The notes: generated from the sequence alone by a model not told the origin. A stretch of 64,000 bases of DNA from Providencia alcalifaciens (GCF_020271745.1 NZ_CP084296.1:2108001-2172000), one strand, 5' to 3'; counted from the first letter of the stretch, positions 33,249-42,331 are shown. Program-made: numbers and translations.

Positions 33249-33896
33249 ATGAAAACTTTATCCGAACGACTAAACCATGCCTTGCAGCTTACTGGGGTAA
33301 CTCAGTCTGAGTTGGCTCGTCGCATTGGTATCAAACAGCAGTCGATCAGCCAGATTTGCTCTGGTAAATCGGCTAGGTCTCGTTACACCATGCAGATCGC
33401 GGAGGCGCTTCGCGTGAATGCTCATTGGCTCGCCACAGGTGATGGCGAGATTGGCTTGGGGGTCGGTAATGTAGAAGTCGGGCCTGATATTAAGGGAAGA
33501 ATTCCTCTCATTAACTGGGTTCAGGCCGGTGATTGGACTGAAATAGCGGAGGGATTTGCCCATGAAGATGCTGAGGAGTGGCGTGAAGTCACTGGGAAAG
33601 CACATGAGGGTTGTTTCGCACTTCGCGTAAAAGGCGACAGTATGGAAAATCCAAGCGGAAAAAAATCCATACCTGAGGGGGCAGTGATCGTTGTTGATCC
33701 TGAGTTACCTTACTCTTCAGGTTCATTGGTTGTTGCGCGTTTGGATGATTCGAAAGAAGCAACCTTTAAGCAGTTGGTTATTGATGGTGAACAGAAGTAT
33801 CTAAAACCTTTGAACCCGCAATACCCTGCAATACCGATCAACGGCAACTGCACCATCATCGGTGTAGTACGACAAGCTATCATCGATTTCTGGTAG
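33249..33896 (+). CDS. setR: SetR, CI-like master repressor
   Basis: A 215-residue repressor, the SXT SetR length. N-terminal helix-turn-helix (VTQSELARRIGIKQQSISQICSG); C-terminal LexA/CI-type S24 peptidase region with the Ser motif KGDSMENP and a later Lys in FKQLVI-type context. The SOS response triggers self-cleavage, freeing the croS-setDC operon and so transfer. It is the rightmost ICE gene, next to attR. Confidence 0.95.
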   Translation: MKTLSERLNHALQLTGVTQSELARRIGIKQQSISQICSGKSARSRYTMQIAEALRVNAHWLATGDGEIGLGVGNVEVGPDIKGRIPLINWVQAGDWTEIAEGFAHEDAEEWREVTGKAHEGCFALRVKGDSMENPSGKKSIPEGAVIVVDPELPYSSGSLVVARLDDSKEATFKQLVIDGEQKYLKPLNPQYPAIPINGNCTIIGVVRQAIIDFW

Positions 33897-34152
33897 CGAA
33901 GGAATTTGTGGTTTAGCCACAGTTGTTCATTAGCTGAAGAAGCAACGATTGCAAACAGCTACAACTGAGCATTGGTGCACGCTGAGAGTAAATGGTAACC
34001 GATTAGATAACCATTGATTGTTTATAAAGTCAAGATCAGCGAAAATAGCGGCCAATTACGATTAACACGACGGATTTGACAAGCGAAGAACTGAAAAGAG
34101 AGTACTTCCAAAAGTGTGTACAAATCCGTGTACAAACTAAAAGAATTTATAC
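33897..34152 (+). promoter_or_regulatory. prfC: ICE right end: probable promoter for interrupted prfC
   Basis: About 255 bp without a gene. It includes a small TGTGG/CCACA hairpin after setR and two 9-bp direct repeats GTGTACAAA at 34116-34124 and 34128-34136 (12-bp period) just before the prfC ATG. SXT supplies a promoter and 5' coding end to prfC when it inserts, so prfC transcription must start here. Exact promoter boxes are not certain. Confidence 0.6.
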
Positions 34153-34240
34153 ATGGCAAACCAAGATTTTCTTAATGAAATCAATAAGCGAAGGACCTTT
34201 GCTATCATCTCGCACCCCGATGCCGGTAAAACCACGATCA
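34140..34240. other. Approximate attR, ICE-chromosome junction in prfC
   Basis: SXT/R391 elements insert in the 5' end of prfC. The first eight or so RF3 residues here (MANQDFLN) differ from enterobacterial RF3, while from [17 protein letters not shown] on they agree, so the crossover lies close to this point. The exact 17-bp core cannot be set without attL or an empty site. Confidence 0.6.
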
Positions 34241-35742
34241 CCGAAAAAGTATTACTTTTCGGACACGCAATTCAACGCGCGGGAACGGTAAAAGGTCGCG
34301 GCTCTAACCAGCATGCCAAATCAGACTGGATGGAAATGGAAAAGCAGCGTGGTATCTCAATTACCACCTCTGTGATGCAATTTCCCTATAATGATTGTTT
34401 AGTGAACCTGTTAGATACTCCAGGGCACGAAGACTTCTCGGAAGATACCTATCGTACATTAACCGCCGTTGACTGCTGCTTAATGGTTATCGACTCCGGT
34501 AAAGGGGTTGAGGATCGTACTCGCAAGCTGATGGAAGTTACCCGCCTGCGTGATACACCGATTCTGACCTTTATGAACAAATTGGACCGTGATATTCGCG
34601 ATCCAATGGAGCTGTTAGATGAAGTGGAAAATGAGCTGAAAATTGCTTGTTGCCCAATCACATGGCCGATTGGCTGCGGTAAATTATTCAAAGGTGTTTA
34701 CCATTTACTGCGTGACGAAACCATTTTGTACCAAACGGGTCAAGGTCACACTATTCAAGACGTTCGTATCGTAAAAGGGTTAAATAACCCTGAATTAGAC
34801 GTGGCTGTTGGTGATGAATTAGCTTCTCAACTTCGTGAAGAGCTGGAGTTAGTTCAAGGGGCTTCCCATGAATTTGACCACGATGCATTTTTAGCGGGTG
34901 AGCTGACCCCTGTATTCTTTGGTACCGCCTTAGGTAACTTCGGTGTGGATCATATGCTGGACGGTTTGGTTGAATGGGCGCCTGCACCGCAAGCACGTAA
35001 AACAGATGTACGAGAAGTGGAAGCCACAGAAGAGAAATTTACGGGCTTTGTCTTTAAAATTCAGGCGAATATGGATCCTAAACACCGTGACCGTGTTGCC
35101 TTTATGCGTATCGTTTCGGGTACCTATGAAAAAGGGATGAAACTGCGCCAAGTTCGTATTAAGAAAGACGTGGTGATTTCGGATGCGCTGACCTTTATGG
35201 CGGGTGATCGTTCTCAAGTTGAGCATGCTTATGCAGGGGATATCATCGGTTTGCATAATCACGGTACCATCCAGATTGGGGATACTTTCACGCAAGGTGA
35301 AGAGCTGAAATTTACCGGGATCCCGAACTTTGCGCCTGAGTTATTCCGTCGTATCCGTCTGCGTGACCCGCTAAAGCAGAAGCAGCTACTGAAAGGTTTG
35401 GTGCAGTTATCCGAAGAGGGTGCTGTGCAGGTCTTCCGTCCATTAATCAATAATGACTTGATTGTGGGCGCGGTCGGGGTGCTCCAGTTTGATGTGGTGG
35501 TTTCTCGCTTGAAGAGCGAATATAACGTTGAAGCGATCTATGAAGCGGTTAACGTTTCTACCGCTCGTTGGGTTGAGTGTGATGATGTGAAGAAATTCGA
35601 AGAATTTAAGCGCAAAAATGAGCAGAACTTAGCCTTAGATGGCGGTGATAATTTATCGTATATTGCGCCGACAATGGTTAATTTGAACTTAACCAGCGAA
35701 CGTTATCCTGAAGTGAGATTCCGCAAAACGCGCGAACACTAA
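34153..35742 (+). CDS. prfC: Peptide chain release factor 3 (RF3), 5' end rebuilt by the ICE
   Basis: A 529-residue GTPase, full length for RF3, which removes RF1/RF2 from the ribosome after termination. GTP-binding motifs: SHPDAGKTT (P-loop, about residues 20-28), DTPGHEDF (G3), and MNKLDRD (G4). The N-terminal residues come from the ICE, so a hybrid but intact protein is made. A terminator follows. Confidence 0.97.
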   Translation: MANQDFLNEINKRRTFAIISHPDAGKTTITEKVLLFGHAIQRAGTVKGRGSNQHAKSDWMEMEKQRGISITTSVMQFPYNDCLVNLLDTPGHEDFSEDTYRTLTAVDCCLMVIDSGKGVEDRTRKLMEVTRLRDTPILTFMNKLDRDIRDPMELLDEVENELKIACCPITWPIGCGKLFKGVYHLLRDETILYQTGQGHTIQDVRIVKGLNNPELDVAVGDELASQLREELELVQGASHEFDHDAFLAGELTPVFFGTALGNFGVDHMLDGLVEWAPAPQARKTDVREVEATEEKFTGFVFKIQANMDPKHRDRVAFMRIVSGTYEKGMKLRQVRIKKDVVISDALTFMAGDRSQVEHAYAGDIIGLHNHGTIQIGDTFTQGEELKFTGIPNFAPELFRRIRLRDPLKQKQLLKGLVQLSEEGAVQVFRPLINNDLIVGAVGVLQFDVVVSRLKSEYNVEAIYEAVNVSTARWVECDDVKKFEEFKRKNEQNLALDGGDNLSYIAPTMVNLNLTSERYPEVRFRKTREH

Positions 35743-35773
35743 TTATTATCTCTAATTAATGCGTTTATATCGA

Positions 35774-35801
35774 AATGGTCAACTGAGTTGGCCATTTTTG
35801 T
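35774..35801 (+). terminator. Terminator of prfC
   Basis: An 11-bp stem (AATGGTCAACT with AGTTGGCCATT, one wobble) followed by TTT, 32 bp after the stop. Confidence 0.8.
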
Positions 35802-35840
35802 TATTAACCCCATTAATTATCAATATTTTCAATACATTAA

Positions 35841-36264
35841 TTAATTGAATCGATATTTTTTCGTGATGAGCATACTGCTATGATGGCGGTGGGTGCTTGG
35901 ATCATTTTGGTTCAAGCAGACAATTGGATTCATTAAACAATTAGTTGTGAGACCAAAAAGACGAAAGCCCCGAGTTCCATTAACAGTAACTCGAGGCAGT
36001 CTCCAACCTAGACAATTGGATTCTGTCTCCTTTTTGTACAGGAGTCAAGAGGAATGACCAAGTTTGCTCTTATCGGGCTAATGACCGTGTGCGCCACGGT
36101 ATTGTGCCTTTCACTGCTGCTGCGGGACCGACTTTGTTCGGTTAATGTAGTCAGTGGAAACACAATGGTTCACGCTACTCTGTTATGCGTTTAGTAGTCT
36201 GGTGGGGGAGTAATCCCCCACATTTCTCTACTGTTGTTGGTTGGTGGTACAGGCACCCTTTTTT
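35841..36264 (+). repeat. Tandem unit A of a duplicated hok-type locus
   Basis: About 425 bp, repeated at 36369-36792 (offset 528 bp) with very high identity. Contains, in order, an AT-rich promoter-like start, a leader with an inverted repeat (CCCCGAGTT/AACTCGAGG), the toxin ORF and a GTGGGGGAG/TCCCCCAC hairpin. Confidence 0.88.
36054..36194 (+). CDS. Hok-type membrane toxin, copy 1
   Basis: A 46-residue peptide with the Hok/Gef family signature: a single membrane segment (FALIGLMTVCATVLCLSLLL), then RDRLCSVNVVSGNT and a short hydrophobic end. Hok toxins depolarise the inner membrane; translation is blocked by antisense Sok RNA. The leader has an inverted repeat and a second frame (mok-like) that, in this copy, stops at a TGA overlapping the toxin ATG. 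The C-terminus (LLCV) lacks the usual AYE-type end. Sok is inferred, not directly visible. Confidence 0.78.
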   Translation: MTKFALIGLMTVCATVLCLSLLLRDRLCSVNVVSGNTMVHATLLCV

Positions 36265-36324
36265 AAGTCAGATAACCCTTCAAAATTCCCATTATCTATC
36301 GATTAGTTATAATAAATAGCTATT

Positions 36325-36343
36325 AATGATGATAATCATTAAA
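36325..36343. promoter_or_regulatory. Candidate Fur box between the two hok units
   Basis: A 19-bp site with about 15 matches to the Fur consensus, centred on GATAATCATT. It is close to no iron gene, so it may be chance in AT-rich sequence or control unit B. Confidence 0.4.
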
Positions 36344-36368
36344 AATAAATTTAATATCATATGGTTAG

Positions 36369-36792
36369 TTAATTGAATCGATATTTTTTCGTGATGAGCA
36401 TACTGCTATGATGGCGGTGGGTGCTTGGATCATTTTGGTTCAAGCGAACAATTGGATTCATTAAACAATTAGTTGTGAGACCAAAAAGACGAAAGCCCCG
36501 AGTTCCATTAACAGTAACTCGAGGCAGTCTCCAACACGACAACTGGATTCTGTCTCCTTTTTGTACAGGAGTCAAGAGGAATGACCAAGTTTGCTCTTAT
36601 CGGGCTAATGACCGTGTGCGCCACGGTGTTGTGCCTTTCACTGCTACTGCGGGACCGACTTTGTTCGGTTAACGTAGTGAGTGGAAACACAATGGTTCAA
36701 GCTACTCTGTTATGTGTTGAGTAGTCTGGTGGGGGAGCAATCCCCCACATTTCTCTCTGATTGTGGGTTAGGTGGTACAGGCGCCCTTTTTC
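36369..36792 (+). repeat. Tandem unit B of a duplicated hok-type locus
   Basis: Second copy of the unit at 35841-36264. Differences are scattered substitutions and a 1-nt indel in the leader that changes the mok-like frame. Confidence 0.88.
36581..36724 (+). CDS. Hok-type membrane toxin, copy 2
   Basis: A 47-residue peptide, the same as copy 1 except for HAT to QAT near the end and one extra Glu before the stop. Its leader has the mok-like frame running on through the toxin gene (no stop at the toxin ATG), unlike copy 1. Substitutions elsewhere are mostly silent, so selection for function is plausible. Confidence 0.78.
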   Translation: MTKFALIGLMTVCATVLCLSLLLRDRLCSVNVVSGNTMVQATLLCVE

Positions 36793-36991
36793 TGTTTTTC
36801 TCATTAATAGGTATTAGACAATTATTTCTTAATTTCTTATTCAAATCATCTAATTAAGATTATTGATCTCAAAACTGAAAATTACCTTGAGCCATACTCT
36901 GGAAGGTGAGTTATTTGGCTTTATTTTTACCGGTTTTTTACTTAGGCTATGACATTGTTAGTTTATTAATCATACCAAGAGGAAGGTTCCA
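36793..36991 (+). other. AT-rich spacer upstream of the BON lipoprotein gene
   Basis: About 200 bp, no ORF. Probably the promoter region of the gene at 36992; no defined boxes recognised. Confidence 0.4.
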
Positions 36992-37405
36992 ATGAAAAAG
37001 ATCGCCGTTTTACGTTCTTTAGGTGTCATTGGATTGAGCTGGGCACTTTTTGCTTGTAGCTCATCATCTGATAGCGCCTTGAAAAAACAAGCTTCAGAAA
37101 CTTGGGACAGCGCAGCTAAAACTGTTGAAATGGCAGGCAAAGATACAGGTAATGCCATCTCTAGTGGCGTGAAAAATACCGATACCTATATTGATGATTC
37201 GTCCATTACTGCGGATATTAAAAGTAAACTCTTAAGTACCAGTGGGCTCCCAAGTAATAGTGTGTCGGTGAAAACTGTCCAGGGCGTGGTTTACCTCTCT
37301 GGTTTTCTCAAATCTAGCGAGCAGATAAATCAAGTTGTGCAGATTGCATCCATGGCGAAAGGGGTAAAATCAGTACAGAATGGTTTAGTTCTGACGAACA
37401 AGTAA
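36992..37405 (+). CDS. OsmY-like BON-domain lipoprotein
   Basis: A 137-residue protein with a lipoprotein signal (lipobox LFAC, Cys at about residue 22) and one C-terminal BON domain (SSITADIKSKLLSTSGLPSNSVSVKT, then GVVYLSGF). E. coli osmY lies right after prfC too, but OsmY is periplasmic with two BON domains; this one is shorter and lipid-anchored. Role is envelope maintenance or stress by analogy. Confidence 0.75.
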   Translation: MKKIAVLRSLGVIGLSWALFACSSSSDSALKKQASETWDSAAKTVEMAGKDTGNAISSGVKNTDTYIDDSSITADIKSKLLSTSGLPSNSVSVKTVQGVVYLSGFLKSSEQINQVVQIASMAKGVKSVQNGLVLTNK

Positions 37406-37413
37406 TTTATTTC

Positions 37414-37442
37414 AAATGGGCTTTCAGCCGAAAGCTCATTTT
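37414..37442 (+). terminator. Terminator after the BON lipoprotein gene
   Basis: An inverted repeat ATGgGCTTTC with GAAAGCtCAT followed by TTTTA. Confidence 0.7.
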
Positions 37443-37469
37443 ACTATTTGCTCTCCCTGAGAAAAGCGG

Positions 37470-37488
37470 TTTAATGAGAATCATTTAA
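37470..37488. promoter_or_regulatory. Candidate Fur box upstream of the patatin-like gene
   Basis: The core AATGAGAATCATT differs from the Fur-box core AATGATAATCATT at one base; 13 of 19 positions match overall. It lies 60 bp before the start codon at 37548. Confidence 0.4.
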
Positions 37489-37547
37489 TTTAATCATATT
37501 TATAATGGAATTGATTAAAAACACGTCAATATAGATAAAGGGTTACT

Positions 37548-38624
37548 ATGGGAAAGCATGTTCCAGTCACTTTAGGCACGATTGAGCCACTCGCATTTTC
37601 TGATGAAATTAATGGAAGAAAAACTGCCCTTATCTGTGAAGGTGGCGGTCAGCGTGGTATTTTTACGGCCGGTGTATTGGATGAATTTCTGATAGAAAAC
37701 TTTAATCCATTTGACTTAATGATAGGGACGTCTGCGGGCGCCCAAAATTTATCCGCTTATATTTGTGGTCAAGCCGGATATGCCCGCCGAGTTATTACTC
37801 GCTATACTACGAATCTTAATTTTTTTAACCCGCTGAGATTTATTCGTGGAGGAAACTTAATTGACCTTGATTGGTTGATTGAAACGACGGCGAAAGAGTT
37901 TCCGCTTAATATGGATGCAGGGCTTGAATTGTTAGATTCTGGCCGTGAATTCTATATGGGAGCTAGTCGTAGCGATGATTTTTCCGCTGTATTTTTGCAG
38001 CCAGATGCGGATTCTTGGTTGGATATCATTCGTGCTTCCAGCGCCATTCCAGGATTTTATCGAACTGGCGTAGAATTTAGCGGCGTGCGATACCACGATG
38101 GAGGAATAAGTGCAGCGATTCCTGTCGAGGAAGCTTATCGTCGTGGGGCCGATACGATAGTTGTGATCCGCACCGTGCCTTCTCAAATGTACTTTACTCC
38201 TGAGTGGGTAAAGCGTATGACACGCTGGCTTGAAGGCGACAGTTCGGCGCTGCAACGCATGGCAGCGATGTTAAAAGTTCACTTGAAGAGTTATCGGAAA
38301 ACACAGGAATTTATCGAAAATCCACCTGATGGCGTGCAGATTTTTGAAATATACCCACCGACACCACTGAAAAGCAGCGCATTAGGCAGTAAAGTTAGTG
38401 CCTTAAACCAAGATTACCATGTTGGACGACGCTGTGGACGTTACTTTATTGCGGCATTAGCTCAACAATTTGCGAGTAATGATGCTGATTTCACTCGGTT
38501 TTCTAAGAGCACAAATTCATTAGAATTGATGCATATGGAAGATCAGCGAGAGTCTTTATTAGCAGGAAAGACGTCAGAGGCAGCAGGTGCTAGCGCCCTG
38601 CAAGGCAATCCTGCTCATGAGTGA
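37548..38624 (+). CDS. yjjU: Patatin-like phospholipase (YjjU-like)
   Basis: A 358-residue patatin-family protein. Oxyanion GGGQRG (about residues 28-33), nucleophile Ser in GTSAG (about 60), and catalytic Asp in DGG (about 184) give the Ser-Asp dyad. It is probably a lipid acyl hydrolase; the physiological substrate is unknown. It overlaps the yjjV start (ATGAGTGA), as in other enterobacteria where yjjU-yjjV are paired. Confidence 0.87.
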   Translation: MGKHVPVTLGTIEPLAFSDEINGRKTALICEGGGQRGIFTAGVLDEFLIENFNPFDLMIGTSAGAQNLSAYICGQAGYARRVITRYTTNLNFFNPLRFIRGGNLIDLDWLIETTAKEFPLNMDAGLELLDSGREFYMGASRSDDFSAVFLQPDADSWLDIIRASSAIPGFYRTGVEFSGVRYHDGGISAAIPVEEAYRRGADTIVVIRTVPSQMYFTPEWVKRMTRWLEGDSSALQRMAAMLKVHLKSYRKTQEFIENPPDGVQIFEIYPPTPLKSSALGSKVSALNQDYHVGRRCGRYFIAALAQQFASNDADFTRFSKSTNSLELMHMEDQRESLLAGKTSEAAGASALQGNPAHE

Positions 38625-39402
38625 TAATATTCGATTTATCGACACGCATTGCCATTTTGATTTTCCCCCGTTCAGTGAGGCTCTTACAGAAAGCCTAGAA
38701 ACCGCAAAGCAAGGTGGAATTACGGATATTATTATTCCTGCGGTTAGTCAGGATAACTTTCAGCGTGTCTGGAATTTAGCGCATGATCATTCTCAACTTC
38801 ACGCAGCAATGGGATTTCACCCTCTATATTTAAGCCAGTTTCAAGAATCACATTTTGAAAAACTGACAGATTTTCTGATGCGTAAAAGCCAGAAATGCGT
38901 GGCGATAGGGGAGATTGGGCTTGATCTCTATATGGACGAACCTCAATTTGAAAGGCAGCAAGTGTTGCTTCAGCGCCAGTTGAAGCTAGCGAAGCAGTTT
39001 GACTTACCCGTTATTTTGCATTCACGAAAAACCCATGACCAATTGGTTGCTATGTTACGTCGCTATGAAGTCCCTGCACGTGGTGTTGTGCATGGTTTTG
39101 CTGGCAGCCTTTCTCAAGCAGAAAGTTTTGTGAAACTGGGGTATTACATTGGCGTAGGAGGAACAATCACTTATGAGCGAGCGAATAAAACCCGCCAAGT
39201 GATGGCTCAACTCCCGCTAAGTTGTCTTGTGTTTGAAACCGATGCACCGGATATGCCTGTATCCGGTTTTCAAGGTGAACCTAATCGACCTGAGCGTATT
39301 CAGTGGGTATTTCAGTCTTTGTGTGAGCTGCGCCACGAATCTCCCGATGAAATAGCGCAACAACTTTACAACAATAGCCGGACGTTATTTAATCTAATTT
39401 AG
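38620..39402 (+). CDS. yjjV: TatD-family metal-dependent hydrolase (YjjV-like)
   Basis: A 260-residue TatD-like protein from ATG 38620, which overlaps the yjjU stop; the frame also extends upstream but that start is inside yjjU. Metal ligands: DTHCHFD at the start, E in GEIGLDLY (about 103), H in HSRK and HGFAGS, and D in ETDAPDMP. The family hydrolyses DNA or other phosphodiesters. Confidence 0.9.
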   Translation, partial: SDNIRFIDTHCHFDFPPFSEALTESLETAKQGGITDIIIPAVSQDNFQRVWNLAHDHSQLHAAMGFHPLYLSQFQESHFEKLTDFLMRKSQKCVAIGEIGLDLYMDEPQFERQQVLLQRQLKLAKQFDLPVILHSRKTHDQLVAMLRRYEVPARGVVHGFAGSLSQAESFVKLGYYIGVGGTITYERANKTRQVMAQLPLSCLVFETDAPDMPVSGFQGEPNRPERIQWVFQSLCELRHESPDEIAQQLYNNSRTLFNLI

Positions 39403-39527
39403 AATATAATTAGCCGATTAATAATTATTTCTTAAGTATTTTATGCGGTTATCACAGTAAATCCATTCAGCTTTTTATCTCTTCGACTATCGTATTAGTG
39501 TCTTTCCAGACTAAACTGACCTCATAT

Positions 39528-39595
39528 TGTGATCTTCATCACAATGTTTGAATTTATGTTACTTATTGCACTTTGGATTTGTGATGAATGTTGCG
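39528..39595 (+). promoter_or_regulatory. Paired CRP sites 52 bp apart, nucleoside transporter promoter
   Basis: A perfect CRP half-site pair TGTGA-N6-TCACA at 39528-39543, and a weaker TGTGA-N6-TTGCG at 39580-39595. The centres lie 52 bp apart, the spacing typical of CRP/CytR-controlled nucleoside genes. A CytR site between them is inferred. Confidence 0.72.
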
Positions 39596-39697
39596 GGTAA
39601 TTTATGATGACTGGTTATAATCATCAAACTAAGATTCGTGGAATCTTGCGAGTTTCTTTATACATTAACCTAGAATTAAGTGAACAGGGATACTTCC

Positions 39698-40993
39698 ATG
39701 CAACTCATTTTGAGTATTGTTGGGATGGCGGTGCTTATTGCGATAGCCGTTCTCTTCTCCAGCAATCGTCGCGCAATTAGACTTCGTACAGTCGGCGGTG
39801 CTTTTTTAATCCAAGTCGCTATCGGCGCATTCGTTCTATACTCCCCTGCGGGACGTAGCGTTTTACAAGGTATATCTGACGGTGTTTCTAAAGTTATCGG
39901 TTACGGTCAAGACGGAATGAGCTTCATTTTCGGTGGCCTAGTTTCCGACAAAATGTTCGAATTATTTGGTGGTGGCGGCTTTATCTTTGCTTTCCGTGTA
40001 TTGCCTATCATCGTATTCTTCTCATCTTTGATTGCAGTCCTGTATTATCTCGGCATCATGCAACTGGTCATCAAAATTCTAGGTGGTGGTCTGCAAAAAG
40101 TACTGGGAACTTCAAGAACCGAATCACTGTCTGCAACCGCGAATATTTTCGTGGGTCAAACTGAAGCGCCTCTGGTCGTTCGCCCCTATATTTCTACTAT
40201 GACTAACTCTGAACTATTTGCCATCATGTGTGGTGGTTTAGCGTCTGTAGCGGGTTCAGTATTAGCGGGTTATGCGCAAATGGGTGTTCCAATGGAATAT
40301 CTGATTGCAGCATCCTTCATGGCGGCACCGGGTGGATTACTCTTTGCTAAGTTAATGGTTCCTGAAACTGAAGTTGTTAAAGATGATGTGGATGCTAAAG
40401 ATTTAGTGGCTGAAGCAGATCGCCCAGCCAACATCATTGATGCAGCTGCATCGGGTGCAGCATCCGGTATGCAACTGGCCCTGAACGTGGGTGCAATGTT
40501 ACTGGCATTCATCGCATTAATCGCCTTAATTAATGGTATTTTAGGTGGTGTGGGTGGCTGGTTTAACTATCCACAATTATCCCTCGAATTATTACTAGGT
40601 TGGTTATTTGCTCCAATTGCATACTTAATTGGTGTGCCATGGAGCGAAGCAACAATTGCGGGTTCTTTCATCGGGCAAAAAGTGGTCGTGAACGAATTCG
40701 TTGCTTTTATGAACTTTGGTGAATATATGAAAGCGGATGCGGAAGTGATTGCGGCGGGCAAACAAGTTCTGTCTGATCATACTAAAGCAATTATTTCCTT
40801 CGCACTGTGCGGTTTCGCGAACTTATCTTCTGTGGCAATTTTGCTGGGCGGCTTAGGTGGAATGGCACCAAATCGCCGTAGTGATGTGGCTCGTTTAGGT
40901 ATGAAAGCGGTTATGGCCGGTACACTCTCTAACTTAATGAGTGCAACAATTGCTGGCTTCTTCTTAACATTAGCCGCAATGACCGCAATGTAA
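39698..40993 (+). CDS. CNT-family nucleoside transporter (NupC/NupX-like)
   Basis: A 431-residue concentrative nucleoside transporter, ATG 39698 with GGGA upstream. Family motifs: GQTEAPLVVRPY (substrate site) and FALCGFANLSSVAI. It takes up nucleosides with protons. Sequence is closer to YeiJ/YeiM (NupX/PsuT) than to NupC itself. It lies just before deoCABD and shares the CRP-pair layout, so uptake and breakdown of nucleosides are probably induced together. Confidence 0.9.
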   Translation: MQLILSIVGMAVLIAIAVLFSSNRRAIRLRTVGGAFLIQVAIGAFVLYSPAGRSVLQGISDGVSKVIGYGQDGMSFIFGGLVSDKMFELFGGGGFIFAFRVLPIIVFFSSLIAVLYYLGIMQLVIKILGGGLQKVLGTSRTESLSATANIFVGQTEAPLVVRPYISTMTNSELFAIMCGGLASVAGSVLAGYAQMGVPMEYLIAASFMAAPGGLLFAKLMVPETEVVKDDVDAKDLVAEADRPANIIDAAASGAASGMQLALNVGAMLLAFIALIALINGILGGVGGWFNYPQLSLELLLGWLFAPIAYLIGVPWSEATIAGSFIGQKVVVNEFVAFMNFGEYMKADAEVIAAGKQVLSDHTKAIISFALCGFANLSSVAILLGGLGGMAPNRRSDVARLGMKAVMAGTLSNLMSATIAGFFLTLAAMTAM

Positions 40994-41005
40994 TCCCCCT
41001 GTTTG

Positions 41006-41040
41006 CAGCGGAAAGGCGATTTGTCTTTCCGCTGTCATTT
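41006..41040 (+). terminator. Terminator after the nucleoside transporter
   Basis: A perfect 10-bp stem (CAGCGGAAAG with CTTTCCGCTG) followed by TCATTTTC. Confidence 0.88.
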
Positions 41041-41174
41041 TCTTCTGCGATATTCTTTTTCTGGTTTTTATCGTAACTCTTACTTTTTCAACTATTCTTA
41101 ACGTAATCAATTTAAGACGAGAAGGCCTCAGCCTGTATAATGGCTGATAAAGAGTAAGTAATTATTCATGAAAT

Positions 41175-41242
41175 TGTGATATTGTTCACGAATATATATT
41201 TAATAATGTAACGTTCAGTCGATAAATGTGATTTGTAGCGCA
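41175..41242 (+). promoter_or_regulatory. Paired CRP sites 52 bp apart, deo promoter
   Basis: TGTGA-N6-TCACG at 41175-41190 and TGTGA-N6-GCGCA at 41227-41242, centres 52 bp apart, the layout of E. coli deoP2 with CytR between. Start of transcription is inferred around 41275. Confidence 0.72.
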
Positions 41243-41274
41243 TAAAATACCCCGGTTACGTGGTCAAATAGGTA

Positions 41275-41451
41275 ACAGTAAGTTGCCACGGAACTGATAG
41301 TTCATAGAGTCAACTGGCTCTAGGGCATCGTGCGGTGAGATGGATCTCAGCTGCTGAGTTTGGAAAACCTAACTAGCATCTTTATGGAACAAGCCCGCTC
41401 GCCAACAAAGAACGTATCGTTCTGAAAGAATTAACATCGTTGGAGAGTTAT
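41275..41451 (+). promoter_or_regulatory. Long deoC 5' leader, possibly structured
   Basis: About 175 nt between the inferred transcription start and deoC. It has several small inverted repeats (GAGATGGATCTC, AACGTATCGTT). No known riboswitch recognised. Confidence 0.45.
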
Positions 41452-42231
41452 ATGACTGATTTAAAAGCAGCAGCGCAACGCGCACTGACCCTGATGGATT
41501 TAACCACGTTAAATGATGACGACACTGACGCAAAAGTGATCGCCTTATGTCAGCAGGCAAAAAGCCCAGCAGGTCACACCGCTGCTATCTGTATTTATCC
41601 TCGTTTTATTCCTATTGCACGTAAAACCTTACGTGAACAAGGAACACCAGATATCCGCATTGCGACCGTCACCAACTTCCCACATGGTAATGATGATATT
41701 GAGATTGCTTTAGCTGAAACTAAAGCTGCCATTGCTTATGGTGCGGATGAAGTTGACGTTGTATTCCCATACCGTGCACTGATGGCTGGCAATGAAAAAA
41801 TAGGTTTCGATTTAGTGAAAGCATGTAAAGATGCTTGCGCAGCCGCAAATGTATTACTGAAAGTGATCATTGAAACTGGCGAACTAAAAGATGCCGCATT
41901 AATCCGTAAAGCGTCTGAAATTTCAATCAATGCAGGTGCTGATTTTATTAAGACATCTACAGGTAAAGTGCCTGTGAATGCCACTTTAGAAAGCGCAGAA
42001 ATCATGATGCAAGTCATTCATGATATGGGCGTTGCGAAAAGTGTTGGTTTCAAACCTGCTGGCGGAGTTCGTACCGCTGAAGAAGCAGCACAATATTTAG
42101 CCTTAGCAAGCAAAATCTTAGGCGATAACTGGGCTGATGCTCGCCATTTCCGTTTTGGTGCATCTAGCTTATTAGCGAATTTATTAAATACGCTAGGATT
42201 TGACGTTAAAAAATCCTCCAGCAGCTATTAA
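41452..42231 (+). CDS. deoC: Deoxyribose-phosphate aldolase
   Basis: A 259-residue class I aldolase, the usual length, cleaving 2-deoxyribose-5-phosphate to acetaldehyde and glyceraldehyde-3-phosphate. Schiff-base Lys is in FIKTSTGK (about residue 167). Start ATG 41452 with GGAGAG upstream. First gene of deoCABD. Confidence 0.96.
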   Translation: MTDLKAAAQRALTLMDLTTLNDDDTDAKVIALCQQAKSPAGHTAAICIYPRFIPIARKTLREQGTPDIRIATVTNFPHGNDDIEIALAETKAAIAYGADEVDVVFPYRALMAGNEKIGFDLVKACKDACAAANVLLKVIIETGELKDAALIRKASEISINAGADFIKTSTGKVPVNATLESAEIMMQVIHDMGVAKSVGFKPAGGVRTAEEAAQYLALASKILGDNWADARHFRFGASSLLANLLNTLGFDVKKSSSSY

Positions 42232-42331
42232 TAATCGCAATTATTAGTGACATCAGGCTGTTGCTCAATCTGACTGAGCAACAGCCGTGACTATTTAGCC
42301 GAAGAATTCGATGTGAATTAAGGAGCCTATT

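Noticed and set aside
36421..36672. 83-aa ORF overlapping hok copy 2 considered as an independent protein gene
   Set aside because: It is the mok-like frame over the toxin leader and gene, lacks an ATG start, and is broken by a 1-nt indel in copy 1.
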